A stretch of 64,000 nucleotides of DNA from JABFRG01 sp046351415. Lineage in GTDB: Bacteria > Myxococcota_A > Polyangia > Polyangiales > Polyangiaceae. Below the pieces are notes generated by a model. That model had not been told where the DNA came from and made no database searches. It saw only the letters and a list, made by a program, of their open reading frames with translations. Positions within the stretch are counted from its first letter, which is position 1. Each line of letters opens with the position of its first letter. This document shows positions 41,903 through 50,676 of the stretch, in pieces. A program made the position numbers and the translations under genes. The DNA lies in contig JAXLYO010000006.1 in NCBI GenBank assembly GCA_046351415.1, positions 310,001-374,000 on the forward strand. Reading direction: 5' to 3'.

Positions 41903-42598
41903 GTGAACATTCGCTCTACCCTTGCACTCGTCCTTCTCCCCGCCGCATTCGCATGCGGAGGCAAGAGCGATCCGCCCCCGAACGGCGTGAACACCAGCGG
42001 TGGTATGGCTTCGGGCGGCATGGCCTCGGGCGGCATGGCTTCCGGCGGTATGTCGAGCGGCGGCATTCCGGGCGCCGACAACACGAGCGGTGGCACGGCC
42101 TCCGGCGGCGTTCCCGCGGGCACGAGCGGCGGTACGACCCCCACGACGCCCCCGGCAGCAGGTGGCCAAGGCGGCACGGCGCAAGCGGTCGACCCGAGCA
42201 TCGCGGCCGGTGCGTCGATGGCCCTTCAAGGCCTCGCGAACACCGAAGCAGCGGGTGCGGCCAAGGAAGGCAACCCGGTCGCCGGAAACTTCCAACAAGG
42301 TCAAACGATCGAGCAGACGTTCACGATGCAGCCCGGCAAGTGCTACACGGTCGTCGCCTCGAGCATCGGCATCCAACAGCTCGACATCACCGCATCGCTC
42401 ATCACGCCCATCCCGGGCATGGCGGCGCAGTTCGGCCAAGCGACGGGCAAGCCTGGCATGACGGGCTCGCAAGCGGTCCTCGGTAGCAAGGCGAACTGCC
42501 TCAAGCTCGCGCTCATCCCGATGGCCGTTCAGGCGAAGTTCACGATCACCGCTTCGAAGGGCGGCGGTCTCGCGGTCGCTCAGCTTTACGCGAAGTGA
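41903..42598 (+). CDS. Lipoprotein with Ser-Gly-Gly-Met-Ala repeats
   Basis: 231 residues. GTG at 41903 has AAGGAGA upstream. Signal peptide TLALVLLPAAFAC, lipobox FAC. A run of SGGMA/SGGMS pentapeptides near residues 32-52 is encoded by near-perfect 15-bp DNA repeats (about 41999-42060), followed by a Gly/Thr/Pro linker. The C-terminal 120 residues form a compact domain (GQTIEQTFTMQPGKCYTVVA, AKFTITASKGGGLAVAQLY) with two cysteines. The function is unknown. The next lipoprotein overlaps its stop region, so they are an operon. Confidence 0.78.
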   Translation: MNIRSTLALVLLPAAFACGGKSDPPPNGVNTSGGMASGGMASGGMASGGMSSGGIPGADNTSGGTASGGVPAGTSGGTTPTTPPAAGGQGGTAQAVDPSIAAGASMALQGLANTEAAGAAKEGNPVAGNFQQGQTIEQTFTMQPGKCYTVVASSIGIQQLDITASLITPIPGMAAQFGQATGKPGMTGSQAVLGSKANCLKLALIPMAVQAKFTITASKGGGLAVAQLYAK

Positions 42599-42609
42599 AA
42601 GGTTCCCCC

Positions 42610-43284
42610 ATGCGCACCCGTACCTTCTTCACCCTTCCGGTCCTCGCGGCGCCGGTTCTCGCGGCCCTTGCGTTCATCGCGTGTGGGGGTGACCCGCCTC
42701 CGGAACCGAAGATGGCGCCGCCAGCCGCACCGACCGTGACCGCCCCGCCGGCTCCCGTCGCAACGGTGGCTCCCGTCGCAACCGTTGCAGAACCCACGCC
42801 GGCGATCCGCGCCCAGGAACACATCGAGGAAGCCAAGATCCTCTCGTTCGCGCGCGGCGCCGACACCGGCAAGGTCGACAAGGTCGGCATGGGCGACGGC
42901 GCTCTGAAGGCCGACGGACAGAAAGACGCTTCGTTCACCGTGAAGTTCACGGGACCTGTCGACGCGTTTTTCCTGACAACGGTCGACAAGGCCGGCGAAC
43001 CCGTCGGCGATTTCCAAGCGGACACGCTCGTTGGAAGCGAGACGATGCCGAACGAGCTCGCCAAGCACATGAAGGGCGCAAAGACCCTCGGGCTCGGCGT
43101 GTTCGAAGGCGACAAGCTCGCGAACGCCGCCGATGGCTCTCTCCGCGGCAAGTTCGGCGCGGGTGAACACACGGTGACCATCTACGTCGCCAACGTGACC
43201 GCCATCAAACCCGGCAAGTCCGTGCGTCTCTACGCGATGATGCCGGACGGCACCGTCGTCGCCAGCATGGCGCTTCCGAAGTAG
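42610..43284 (+). CDS. Envelope lipoprotein with proline-rich linker
   Basis: 224 residues from ATG 42610, preferred because AAAGG lies 7 bp upstream. A GTG at 42595 overlaps the previous stop. Signal peptide ending in LAFIAC, then a Pro/Ala/Val linker to about residue 70, then a beta-rich domain (GQKDASFTVKFTGPVDAFFL, GEHTVTIYVANVTAIKPGKS). No known family is recognised. Probably co-expressed with the preceding SGGMA-repeat lipoprotein. Confidence 0.75.
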   Translation: MRTRTFFTLPVLAAPVLAALAFIACGGDPPPEPKMAPPAAPTVTAPPAPVATVAPVATVAEPTPAIRAQEHIEEAKILSFARGADTGKVDKVGMGDGALKADGQKDASFTVKFTGPVDAFFLTTVDKAGEPVGDFQADTLVGSETMPNELAKHMKGAKTLGLGVFEGDKLANAADGSLRGKFGAGEHTVTIYVANVTAIKPGKSVRLYAMMPDGTVVASMALPK

Positions 43285-43303
43285 TCACTCACGAAAGCGG
43301 CGC

Positions 43304-44116
43304 TCAAGGCGCGGGGAGACGGCCACGCAAGACCGTCGCCTCGCGCTTTAGCATTCCATCGGGGAACTCGGCGTCGTAGGCGTGGAGCCGCGAGCGCGCG
43401 GTAGAAGCGTCACCAGCCGCGAGCGCCTCACGGACCTCCGAGAGAAGAGCCGTCTCGCGTGCGAGCGTACTCGTGTAGACGGGAGCCGGCGCAGGGTTTG
43501 GGGCAACCTTGGCCTCTGCGGTCGGCTTGGGCGGAGGGGTGGGCGCCGCGACACGCGATGCGGAGGCAGCGTTTGCATTCGAACCGACCGCAGGTGCCGG
43601 CGCTTCATCACGCATGGGTGAGCTCACGACGGGCGTCGTCGCGGTCGTGACGGAAAGGCCGTCACCGGGGACGGCCGTGGAAGCAGCGCGGCGATTTTCG
43701 ACGCCGGACGACGGCGCCGCGCCCGCACCTTCCAATGACGACGACGTGTTGCGCACGCCATACGCAACGCCCGATGCCACGGCGAGCATCGCCAGACCGC
43801 CCGCGACCCACTTCGTCATGCCGAGCGCCGAAACGGTTGCCACCTTCGTGACCGTGGTCGTGCTGCTCGAAACGACCGCAGCGGTCGTGCTCGTCGCGGT
43901 TGCCGTCGCCATCGACCCGATCGAACTCGTACTCGACGCGGCGGCAGCGACTGCAGTCGTCGCTGCGACAGCGGCAGGCACGGCCAAACCGAGAGCCGCA
44001 AGCGTCGCATTCTTCGCATCCGGCGGAGGTTGATCGAGAGACGCGGAGGCAAGGACGTCCTTCAGGAATGAATCCGACGTATCGGCCATGGTCGGCATGA
44101 GGTTCTTCGGGTTCAT
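43304..44116 (-). CDS. Putative anti-sigma-type single-pass membrane protein
   Basis: 270 residues. A cytoplasmic N-terminal segment (DSFLKDVLASASLDQPPPDA) and a low-complexity Ala/Thr/Ser stretch precede one transmembrane helix (WVAGGLAMLAVASGVAYGV near 103-121), then an Ala/Pro linker and a C-terminal helical hairpin (ALLSEVREALAAGDASTARS). Its ATG overlaps the stop of the ECF sigma gene by 4 bp, so it is the natural candidate for the sigma factor's membrane-bound partner, though no zinc anti-sigma motif is present and the assignment rests on position. Confidence 0.7.
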   Translation of the reverse strand: MNPKNLMPTMADTSDSFLKDVLASASLDQPPPDAKNATLAALGLAVPAAVAATTAVAAAASSTSSIGSMATATATSTTAAVVSSSTTTVTKVATVSALGMTKWVAGGLAMLAVASGVAYGVRNTSSSLEGAGAAPSSGVENRRAASTAVPGDGLSVTTATTPVVSSPMRDEAPAPAVGSNANAASASRVAAPTPPPKPTAEAKVAPNPAPAPVYTSTLARETALLSEVREALAAGDASTARSRLHAYDAEFPDGMLKREATVLRGRLPAP

Positions 44117-44775
44117 CGTCGCATTCCTTGGTTACCTTGAAAATCTTCGCGCGCACGAAGTCGTTTCACTTCGGCTTCCACGAGTTCTCGCGCACGGCGA
44201 AGACGGGAAGTGGCTGTGCCGACGGGGATGCCGAGAAGCTCGGCCGCCTCGGGGCCACTCATCGACTCGAGCTCGCACAACAAGAAGATGGTGCGGAGGT
44301 CGTCGGGAAGGGCATTCAAGAGTTCGTCGAGGATCGCGCGTGCTCGCTTCTGTTCGAGTTGCACGTCCGGTGTAGCCTCGTCAGACCTGGCGTCGCTCGG
44401 GATTTCGAACGACGACCGACTGTGACGAACCTGGGAGCGACGCTCGTTGGCCGCGACACGCATCGCTACGCCGAACACGAACGAACGCATTTTCGAGAAC
44501 GTGACGTTCGGCAAGTGCTTCGAGACCGCCAGGAAGACCGCTTGCGTGGCGTCGTCGACATTGCGCTCGTGCACGCCGAGGCGACGCAGCGAGCGCCAGA
44601 CGAACGCGTGGTATTCGTCGACGACCTCGCGAAGCGTCCACTGGGGTGCTTCTTCCGGGGTCTGCATCTCGGTATGGAGAGCGATAGTCGAAATCGGCGC
44701 CACGTCGTCCGAAGACAGCGGCTCGAGTGAGTCGTCGCCTTCGAGAACGGCAAATGCGGGAGCGGCGGAAAGCAT
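44113..44775 (-). CDS. ECF-type RNA polymerase sigma factor
   Basis: 220 residues. Region 2: VDEYHAFVWRSLRRLGVHER, NVDDATQAVFLAVSKHLPNV, FVFGVAMRVAANERR. Region 4: LLNALPDDLRTIFLLCELES, MSGPEAAELLGIPVGTATSR, LRRARELVEAE. ATG at 44775 has GAGGG 5 bp upstream. An N-terminal extension of about 45 acidic residues precedes region 2. The partner gene downstream overlaps by 4 bp, and an envelope protein gene lies upstream on the same strand. The promoter it recognises is not identified. Confidence 0.9.
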   Translation of the reverse strand: MLSAAPAFAVLEGDDSLEPLSSDDVAPISTIALHTEMQTPEEAPQWTLREVVDEYHAFVWRSLRRLGVHERNVDDATQAVFLAVSKHLPNVTFSKMRSFVFGVAMRVAANERRSQVRHSRSSFEIPSDARSDEATPDVQLEQKRARAILDELLNALPDDLRTIFLLCELESMSGPEAAELLGIPVGTATSRLRRARELVEAEVKRLRAREDFQGNQGMRR

Positions 44776-44843
44776 ACTGTCCCTCTGCAATGTACCCGGG
44801 AACCTCGATTCGATCACGGGAACGTCCGCCGGGCCGAAATGCG

Positions 44844-45749
44844 CTACTTCGTCGAAATCCCGAATGATAACATAATCGAAGGAAGCAGCCCGGCCAGCCT
44901 GTGGGCCTCGACGGGCGGGGAGCCGACCGCATAGCGGTGCCGGAACCACGGCGCCACCATGGACACGTCTGCGCCCAAAAACCACAATGCTTCCGTGCTG
45001 GTATGCACGCGAACGATGACCGCGCCGCCAGTCGACAGGAGCGGCTCGGTGGACTTTTGAGCTCCCTCGAACCCTTCGCCCGCCGCTTGAATCGCCCCCA
45101 CCTCCTGCCGGAGGCAGGGAGAAAATTCGACGGCTTGCGGCCGTCCGAACGCGATGGGACACAGGTCGAGCACCCCGCGGATGGCGGAGAAGCTCGTCGT
45201 GTAGGGATCGACCGAGCGGGTCATACCGAGCGAGACGATGCCTCCAATCCGAAGGCGAGGACGAACGACGCGCTCTTGCGCCTCCCAGCCGAACTGTCCG
45301 ATGAACGCAAGCTCTGGCGTGACCGCTGGCAAGTATCCGCTCGAAAGGCCGATTCCGAGTGCAAGGGAACCGTGTGCGGTGAGTGGATCGCGATCGACGA
45401 CCTTCGGCGGCGGTGGCGGTGGAATCACCTCTTCTGGTGCGGTCACGAGCGACTTGCGAATCGCATCCGCTTCGATTTCGAGCGTCAAAATGAGGGCATT
45501 CGTGAGCTCTTCGCAGTTTTGCGAGCGCATCGTGCGGGAGAAGGGCGCTCGCTGCGGATGCGATGCGTGCGCGGACCCCACGAACAGGTTTCCCTTCGAG
45601 GCATCTTTCTCGATGGTCACGCGCACAGAGCTGAAGCCGGATGGAAAACGCAGCTCCACATCGGCTCCACGCGGACACTCAGGTGGAGCGTTGTAACGTC
45701 CTGCGTCGGACGGGGGCGCCACCTGGAGCAGGAGCACGAGACCCAGCAC
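44844..45749 (-). CDS. Probable outer-membrane protein of the ECF unit
   Basis: 301 residues. A short hydrophobic N-terminus (LGLVLLLQVAPPSDAG) may be a signal peptide. An N-terminal domain (VELRFPSGFSSVRVTIEKDA, NCEELTNALILTLEIEADAI) and a run of prolines are followed by about 170 residues of amphipathic strands (LALGIGLSSGYLPAVTPELA) ending LLPSIMLSFGISTK. The start is a GTG at 45749. Genes of this architecture often accompany sigma/anti-sigma pairs in myxobacteria, as here, 68 bp upstream of the sigma gene. The function is unknown. Confidence 0.65.
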   Translation of the reverse strand: MLGLVLLLQVAPPSDAGRYNAPPECPRGADVELRFPSGFSSVRVTIEKDASKGNLFVGSAHASHPQRAPFSRTMRSQNCEELTNALILTLEIEADAIRKSLVTAPEEVIPPPPPPKVVDRDPLTAHGSLALGIGLSSGYLPAVTPELAFIGQFGWEAQERVVRPRLRIGGIVSLGMTRSVDPYTTSFSAIRGVLDLCPIAFGRPQAVEFSPCLRQEVGAIQAAGEGFEGAQKSTEPLLSTGGAVIVRVHTSTEALWFLGADVSMVAPWFRHRYAVGSPPVEAHRLAGLLPSIMLSFGISTK

Positions 45750-45798
45750 TGCATCACGATGCGGGGGCTTTCGCCCGAAGTCAACGAAAGTCCGGTCG

Positions 45799-46725
45799 CT
45801 AGGACGAGCTCGAAACGTCAGATTCTGGGGCGGATACGGGGTAGGGAAACCCCTCCGTGGGCTCGGTCTCTATGATGTCGTCGAACTTGCGGAGATCGAG
45901 AACGAGCCGCGTCGACGAAACATCCTCCATGACATCTGCAAGACGCATCCCCCAGAGGATGCGCTTGTAGCTCCAGACGTTGCGCGTGTGGACCATCTGT
46001 AGCGACGTTTCGTCTGTGCCATGGAGCGAGAGCACGAACTCCACTTCTCCTTCCGCAAGTGTGTCCGGCGTATCCTTCGCCAGAGGACTCGTCGCGTCGA
46101 TGACATGACGGAGCGTCATGGCGCTCGTCAACGTCGGAAGGCGATCGTTCACGAGCGCGAGGGCGAAGGGCTTGTAGTGCGTCGTGCCTTCGCGCGTCCG
46201 GATCGTGCGCGTCATGTGCAGGCGAACGTTCGCTTCGACGATGGGGGCGCGGCGTTCGTTGCCGATGCGAAGCGAGAGCGTCGGTACGCCTTCATGGGGT
46301 GAGATGGTGGCGTGTTTCGAGAACCGAATCTTGCTTCGGACGCGCGAGAAGCGGACGAAGACGAGGCCTGTCGCCAACGCCGTCACGACGAGCCCCGTGA
46401 TGGACTCGAGGACGACCAGCGCGTTCGCAGCGCGCGTCACGGGGGCCATCGCGCCGTAGCCGATCGTGCCCATCGTTTGAACACTGAAGAAGAATGCATC
46501 GAGGAACGAATCGACGTTCGCGACGCCTCCGACGAGTCGGTACAGCGCAGCAAATATCGCGTTGAGCAGCAGATAGGCCCCCACGATGAAGGCGAACGCG
46601 GCCCACCAACGAACCGTGAGAAGCACGTGATACAGGTCCGCAAACGAAGGGCGTGCACCACCGATGACCTCGAGATCGTAGTCCTCGTAGTGGAGTGTTT
46701 CTTTTCGGGGAGGAAACGGCTTCAT
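45799..46725 (-). CDS. Inward-rectifier-type potassium channel (KirBac)
   Basis: 308 residues. Two transmembrane helices flank the pore with selectivity filter TIGYG (residues 87-91 in SVQTMGTIGYGAM). The C-terminal cytoplasmic immunoglobulin-like domain shows Kir features: FSKHATISPHEGVPTLSLRI, GNERRAPIVEANVRLHM and TLRHVIDATSPL. It conducts K+ across the inner membrane, probably with lipid or ligand gating. The kinase with a membrane sensor lies 45 bp upstream on the same strand, so the two may share a transcript. Confidence 0.9.
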   Translation of the reverse strand: MKPFPPRKETLHYEDYDLEVIGGARPSFADLYHVLLTVRWWAAFAFIVGAYLLLNAIFAALYRLVGGVANVDSFLDAFFFSVQTMGTIGYGAMAPVTRAANALVVLESITGLVVTALATGLVFVRFSRVRSKIRFSKHATISPHEGVPTLSLRIGNERRAPIVEANVRLHMTRTIRTREGTTHYKPFALALVNDRLPTLTSAMTLRHVIDATSPLAKDTPDTLAEGEVEFVLSLHGTDETSLQMVHTRNVWSYKRILWGMRLADVMEDVSSTRLVLDLRKFDDIIETEPTEGFPYPVSAPESDVSSSS

Positions 46726-46770
46726 CGATAGGAGTGGTTCGAGGTCGTCGTAGCGAATAGGGAGCCGGGC

Positions 46771-48579
46771 TCACCCGGGACGCGAGGCGCGCTTTCGTTC
46801 CGCGAGCGTCGCGACGAGGTCTGCATTCACGGCGGGTGCGGGCGGCGCTTTCGCACGCGTCGCAAGGGCGAGATCGGCCAGTGCCGGGGCCCCTTGCGCA
46901 TCGGCGAACGCCGCCAGCGACGCGGCGAGGTCCTTCGCCTCCGGGCGCTTGGTCGGGTCACGCTCGAGGCACGGGTTGATGATCGCTGCGAGGTCCTCGG
47001 GAATCGTAACGGACGAGACCCGGAGGTTCGGCTGCGAACTCGGCACACGCATGCTACCGCTCGGCGTGCGATCGAACGGGTGATGCCCCGTCAGCATCAA
47101 GAACAGAATGACGCCCGTCGCATACACATCGACGCGCGCCGTCACCTGACTCCGGTCGGATTGCTCGGGGCCCATGTATGCCGGCGTCCCGAGGACGACC
47201 CCTGTTTCCGTGTGGTCAGAAGCCATCGCAGGGTCGTCGAAGAGCTTGGAGATGCCGAAGTCGAGCAACTTGAGCCCTGGCGAAGCATGGGTGAGCATGA
47301 TGTTGCCAGGCTTCACGTCACGATGAACGATGCCTTCGGCATGGGCTGCCGCCAGGGCCTCGCACAAGACCGAACCGAGACGCGCCACGACTCTCGCCTC
47401 CCATGGCTTGCCGTCTTTGAGAAGCTCGTGGAGCGTCACGCCTTGTACGAGTTCGAGCGCATGAAACAGCATGCCGTCGTCGGAAACGTCGACGTGGAAC
47501 ATGCGCACGACAGCCGGATGCGTCACACGAGCCGTCGCACGCGCTTCCCGGAGAAAGCGTCGCAGTGCATCGAGCTGCCGCGAGGAGTGGGCTTGGATGA
47601 CTTTGATCGCGACGCGTGACTTCGTTTGGCGATCGAGACCCGCATATACCGCTCCCATCCCGCCTTCCGCCAAGAGCTCCTCGAGCTCGAAGCGTTCACC
47701 AAGGACGAGTCCGCGCGGAAGCGTCGCATCGAAAGGTCGTGCTCGAGCGAGCTTTTCGAGCGCGATGGACAGCTCCGCAGATCGCTCGCGCACCTGTGCT
47801 TGGAGCTGGGCGTTGAGTCGCTCCACTTCTTCGGTGTGCGCCATGATTTTCGAGACCTGCTCTTGGACGCGTTCTTCGAGGCCCACATTGAGCGCGCGCA
47901 AAGCCTCTCGCTGCTCGACGATGGTCGACCGTTGCACGAAGTCGCGGCGACGCGCGGCGTAGATCAGCGTGGAAAGCGCAATGCACACGACGCTGATGGA
48001 TCCACCGTTCGGAAGCATCGCCAGGCGGATGGCCGGGTCGGGTTGGAGCGTCTGCATCGCCAGAACGAACGACGCGAGGCCTATGGCATAGAGCGCTAGC
48101 GCGACGCGCCAAGTGAAGCAGACGATGACAACGCAGCCGAGACAATAAGACACGAATGCGTTGACGTTGGGGACCTTGAGCTGATCAACCCCCGAAATAA
48201 CTGCACCATGCACCAAATAAAGCGTCACCGACGCGAACGAAAGGACTTGAGCGCCACGACGGGACAGTTTGAAGCGAGCCACGAGCGAGAGGACGAGCGC
48301 GATTGCGGCCGTGCCCGCGTGCGTGAGCACGAGACCATCACGCCAAGCGAGAGTCGCTGCGGGCAGGGCCGATCGCACCGGCGCGAAGGTCCAGAAGAGC
48401 GCCACGTGAATGACGTGCACGACCGTCATGAGCGGCAAGAGAACTGCCAAACGCCGGTGGTTACCTTCCGCCACGTCTCGCGAGAAGTCCTCCCGGAGCT
48501 CGGGGGCGAGTGGCCCACCGACCCAGCTTCGGATGCGCGCGCGGATGGTTCCGTCAGGGCGTGGCGCTACGTCCGCCAT
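46771..48579 (-). CDS. Ser/Thr protein kinase with six-helix membrane sensor and coiled coil
   Basis: 602 residues. Unusual order: about six transmembrane helices at 45-210, a coiled coil at about 220-280 (EERVQEQVSKIMAHTEEVER), then the kinase at 297-560 with LLAEGGMGAVY, Lys326 in VAIKVI, HRDVKPGNIM (Asp421), LLDFGISK (Asp440) and GTPAYMGPEQ. The layout copies membrane histidine kinases with a linker coiled coil but ends in a Hanks kinase. ATG at 48579 is the first Met before the helices, and the longer open frame upstream lacks coding character. The potassium-channel gene follows 45 bp downstream. Confidence 0.9.
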   Translation of the reverse strand: MADVAPRPDGTIRARIRSWVGGPLAPELREDFSRDVAEGNHRRLAVLLPLMTVVHVIHVALFWTFAPVRSALPAATLAWRDGLVLTHAGTAAIALVLSLVARFKLSRRGAQVLSFASVTLYLVHGAVISGVDQLKVPNVNAFVSYCLGCVVIVCFTWRVALALYAIGLASFVLAMQTLQPDPAIRLAMLPNGGSISVVCIALSTLIYAARRRDFVQRSTIVEQREALRALNVGLEERVQEQVSKIMAHTEEVERLNAQLQAQVRERSAELSIALEKLARARPFDATLPRGLVLGERFELEELLAEGGMGAVYAGLDRQTKSRVAIKVIQAHSSRQLDALRRFLREARATARVTHPAVVRMFHVDVSDDGMLFHALELVQGVTLHELLKDGKPWEARVVARLGSVLCEALAAAHAEGIVHRDVKPGNIMLTHASPGLKLLDFGISKLFDDPAMASDHTETGVVLGTPAYMGPEQSDRSQVTARVDVYATGVILFLMLTGHHPFDRTPSGSMRVPSSQPNLRVSSVTIPEDLAAIINPCLERDPTKRPEAKDLAASLAAFADAQGAPALADLALATRAKAPPAPAVNADLVATLAERKRASRPG

Positions 48580-48638
48580 CGTCCAACTTCTCGAGCTTCC
48601 TGCAGCAGCGGATTTCGTGCATCTTCCACCTACACCGT

Positions 48639-49202
48639 CTACGAAGTGGTTCCGTTGTACCAGTTTCTCCACGGGTATTGCATCCACTTGATGCCGAAGC
48701 TCGCTCCGAGGTCGCGCACCCCCGAGACGAGTACGCCTACTGCCATGGCTGCGAGTACCCACGCCTGTACCGACGTCGCGTCGCTTTTCGGATAACGCGA
48801 AATCGCCGTCGGCAGCGTCGAGGCTCGTAGAAGTTCAGGGACCAAGTACGCGAGAACCGCTCCGAAGAGGATCCCCATGACGGCATGGGTGACACGTTCA
48901 CCGGAGTCAACTCCCCCCAAAGGCTTGCGAACGGTCTGCTCGACGACGAAGTCCCGGAGCGTGATGACGATTTCGGTCGCGAGAAGGGCCAGGAGCAGCC
49001 ACGCGCCGGCGCCTTCGTAGCGAAAGAAGGGCAGCGTCCCGAAGAGCCATGCGTAGATGAAGTCGCGATACGCGTGGAGGCGTAGCTCCGGTCGCGTGCC
49101 CGGCGTGCCCCCTGGCAAGCGGGCACGCCACTCGTGGTAGTAGAGCGTGTCGAAGGCGCCGAGTGCACCCTGCACGACGAAGAGCCAAAGTGCCGTCTTC
49201 AT
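48639..49202 (-). CDS. Integral membrane protein coupled to DUF4166 gene
   Basis: 187 residues with four or five hydrophobic segments (LWLFVVQGALGAFDTLYYH, GAWLLLALLATEIVITLRDF, THAVMGILFGAVLAYLVPEL, WVLAAMAVGVLVSGVRDLG). The pattern YYHEWRARLPG with His residues in the first helices suggests a small metal- or lipid-linked membrane family, but I do not recognise it with certainty. Its ATG overlaps the stop of the DUF4166 gene (ATGA), so the two are translated together. Confidence 0.72.
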   Translation of the reverse strand: MKTALWLFVVQGALGAFDTLYYHEWRARLPGGTPGTRPELRLHAYRDFIYAWLFGTLPFFRYEGAGAWLLLALLATEIVITLRDFVVEQTVRKPLGGVDSGERVTHAVMGILFGAVLAYLVPELLRASTLPTAISRYPKSDATSVQAWVLAAMAVGVLVSGVRDLGASFGIKWMQYPWRNWYNGTTS

Positions 49203-49750
49203 CGGTGTTCTCGATCATCCACGCCGAGATCGACGGGCCCCTCGTACGAGACGAGGAATCCGGCGATGGGCGCGCCGATGCTCACGAAGACCTGGACTCT
49301 GCCGTTCTCTTCGTGGGCGCGGCCTTCGATGCGCGGAGAGAGCATGCGCGGTAGCGGGAGCGAGAAGCGCCTTCCACCGACCCGCGCCCGAACTTGGTCG
49401 AAGACGAGCGCTCCCTCGACCACGCGCAGGCGAAAGAGACACAGCACGAGCCCCAGCGCCTCGACGAGCAAACCTTCGCTCGGCCACTGCACGGTGAGAA
49501 GCGGACGCCCGCCGAACGAACGCTGCCACCGTTCACATCCCTCTGCGCGCACGACGGCCAATTCGACGGGAACACGCTCGCCCGCATCGGGCATGCCCGC
49601 GAAGAACGCGATGAGGCGCGCGAGGAACCCCTGGCCACGTCGCACGCGAAAGGTTCCGCGCGCAGAAGCATGGGTCGCGTGCAATTCTTGGACACGCCGT
49701 GGCAGCGATGTCCAGCTTGCGCCAACTAGCGTGGGGTAGAACGGCTCCAA
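49199..49750 (-). CDS. DUF4166 family protein
   Basis: 183 residues. The opening LVGASWTSLPRRVQELHATH and the later RGQGFLARLIAFFAGMPDAG, ERVPVELAVVRAEGCERWQR and SFGGRPLL are the DUF4166 pattern. The family is usually found beside or fused to membrane or epimerase-like proteins and has no proved activity. It is coupled by a 4-bp overlap to the membrane gene downstream. The start at 49750 lies 17 bp from the end of the cytochrome b gene, so a longer operon is possible. Confidence 0.8.
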   Translation of the reverse strand: MEPFYPTLVGASWTSLPRRVQELHATHASARGTFRVRRGQGFLARLIAFFAGMPDAGERVPVELAVVRAEGCERWQRSFGGRPLLTVQWPSEGLLVEALGLVLCLFRLRVVEGALVFDQVRARVGGRRFSLPLPRMLSPRIEGRAHEENGRVQVFVSIGAPIAGFLVSYEGPVDLGVDDREHR

Positions 49751-49767
49751 CGAGGAGCCAGCTTACC

Positions 49768-50445
49768 TCATCGGCCTGCGGCGTAGAGCGCGTAGATGCT
49801 CGCCCAAGACATCGCGAGCAGGAGAACGAACACGGCGTACGTGACGGCTTCGAGCTTCTTCAACGCGCGGCGCGAAACGACGAGCCCCCAGCCCATCGCG
49901 AACGTCGAGATGCCATTGGCGAGGTGATAGGCCACCGCGAGCGTGCCGAGGAGGTACACGACCAGCGTGGGCGTGTGATGGTGCATCTCCTTCGCGATCT
50001 CGCCGAAGGGCTCTGCATGGCCCTCCTGCAAGCGGGGATGCAGCATCGCGAGCCAAATGTGCGCGCCCAAGAAGGCCATGAGCCCCACGGCGCTGAGTCG
50101 CTGCAGGATGTACCGCAGGTTCGCGAAGAACGAGTACTTCTGCACGTTGACGCGCGCGGTGCGTAGGCGATTGATGCCCCAAATCGTGTGCAGCACGAGG
50201 GGAAGGAGCACGATCACGGAGGTGAAGAGCTGCGCGAGTGGATGCGCATGTTCCGTGACCGCCGTCTGCCAGGCGGATGCCCCCTGAAAGGCCGAGAGAT
50301 TGTTCCAGAGGTGCAGCACGGTCCACACCGCGAGGGGCATGAACGCGAGCAGCGACCCGAGACGGGAGCGCAGAAAGCCAGCAGCCTGCGCGCTGTTCGT
50401 TCCAGCCGGGTTTTCTGCATTCGTTGCGGTCGAGCTCATCGCCAC
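49768..50445 (-). CDS. Succinate dehydrogenase cytochrome b558-type subunit (SdhC-like)
   Basis: 225 residues, five predicted transmembrane helices. His residues that could bind two hemes lie in VLHLWNN, EHAHPLAQ, LLHTIWGI, GAHIWLAM and VAYHLANGI, as in the single-subunit diheme cytochrome b of the Bacillus-type succinate:quinone oxidoreductase or fumarate reductase. Normally sdhA and sdhB follow directly. Here the next genes on this strand are DUF4166 and a membrane protein, so the flavoprotein and iron-sulfur subunits must be elsewhere. A SAM-rich N-terminal tail of about 20 residues precedes the first helix. Confidence 0.8.
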   Translation of the reverse strand: MAMSSTATNAENPAGTNSAQAAGFLRSRLGSLLAFMPLAVWTVLHLWNNLSAFQGASAWQTAVTEHAHPLAQLFTSVIVLLPLVLHTIWGINRLRTARVNVQKYSFFANLRYILQRLSAVGLMAFLGAHIWLAMLHPRLQEGHAEPFGEIAKEMHHHTPTLVVYLLGTLAVAYHLANGISTFAMGWGLVVSRRALKKLEAVTYAVFVLLLAMSWASIYALYAAGR

Positions 50446-50676
50446 GGGTTTTTAGGGCGAGTTTCCGTCACTTACAAGCGGCAAGCGAGAACGGCCGTGT
50501 TTCGAGCTAGAAGGGCCCGGTGACGGGTCCCTCGTCCTAACCATCCCGCGGCCCCGAAGGGCCCGTTTTGGCATCCGAGCAGGGCCATGGGCAGGCTTCT
50601 GGTCGCGGTTTTCGCGGGAATCGTCGCGAGTTCGCACGAACTGAAGCTCCAACTGAATTCGAGCTACACTCCCATC

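Noticed and set aside
50530..50570. Hairpin GGCCC-CGAA-GGGCC with T-run before the esterase gene
   Set aside because: Only a 5-bp stem in a divergent promoter region, where a plus-strand terminator has no gene to end.
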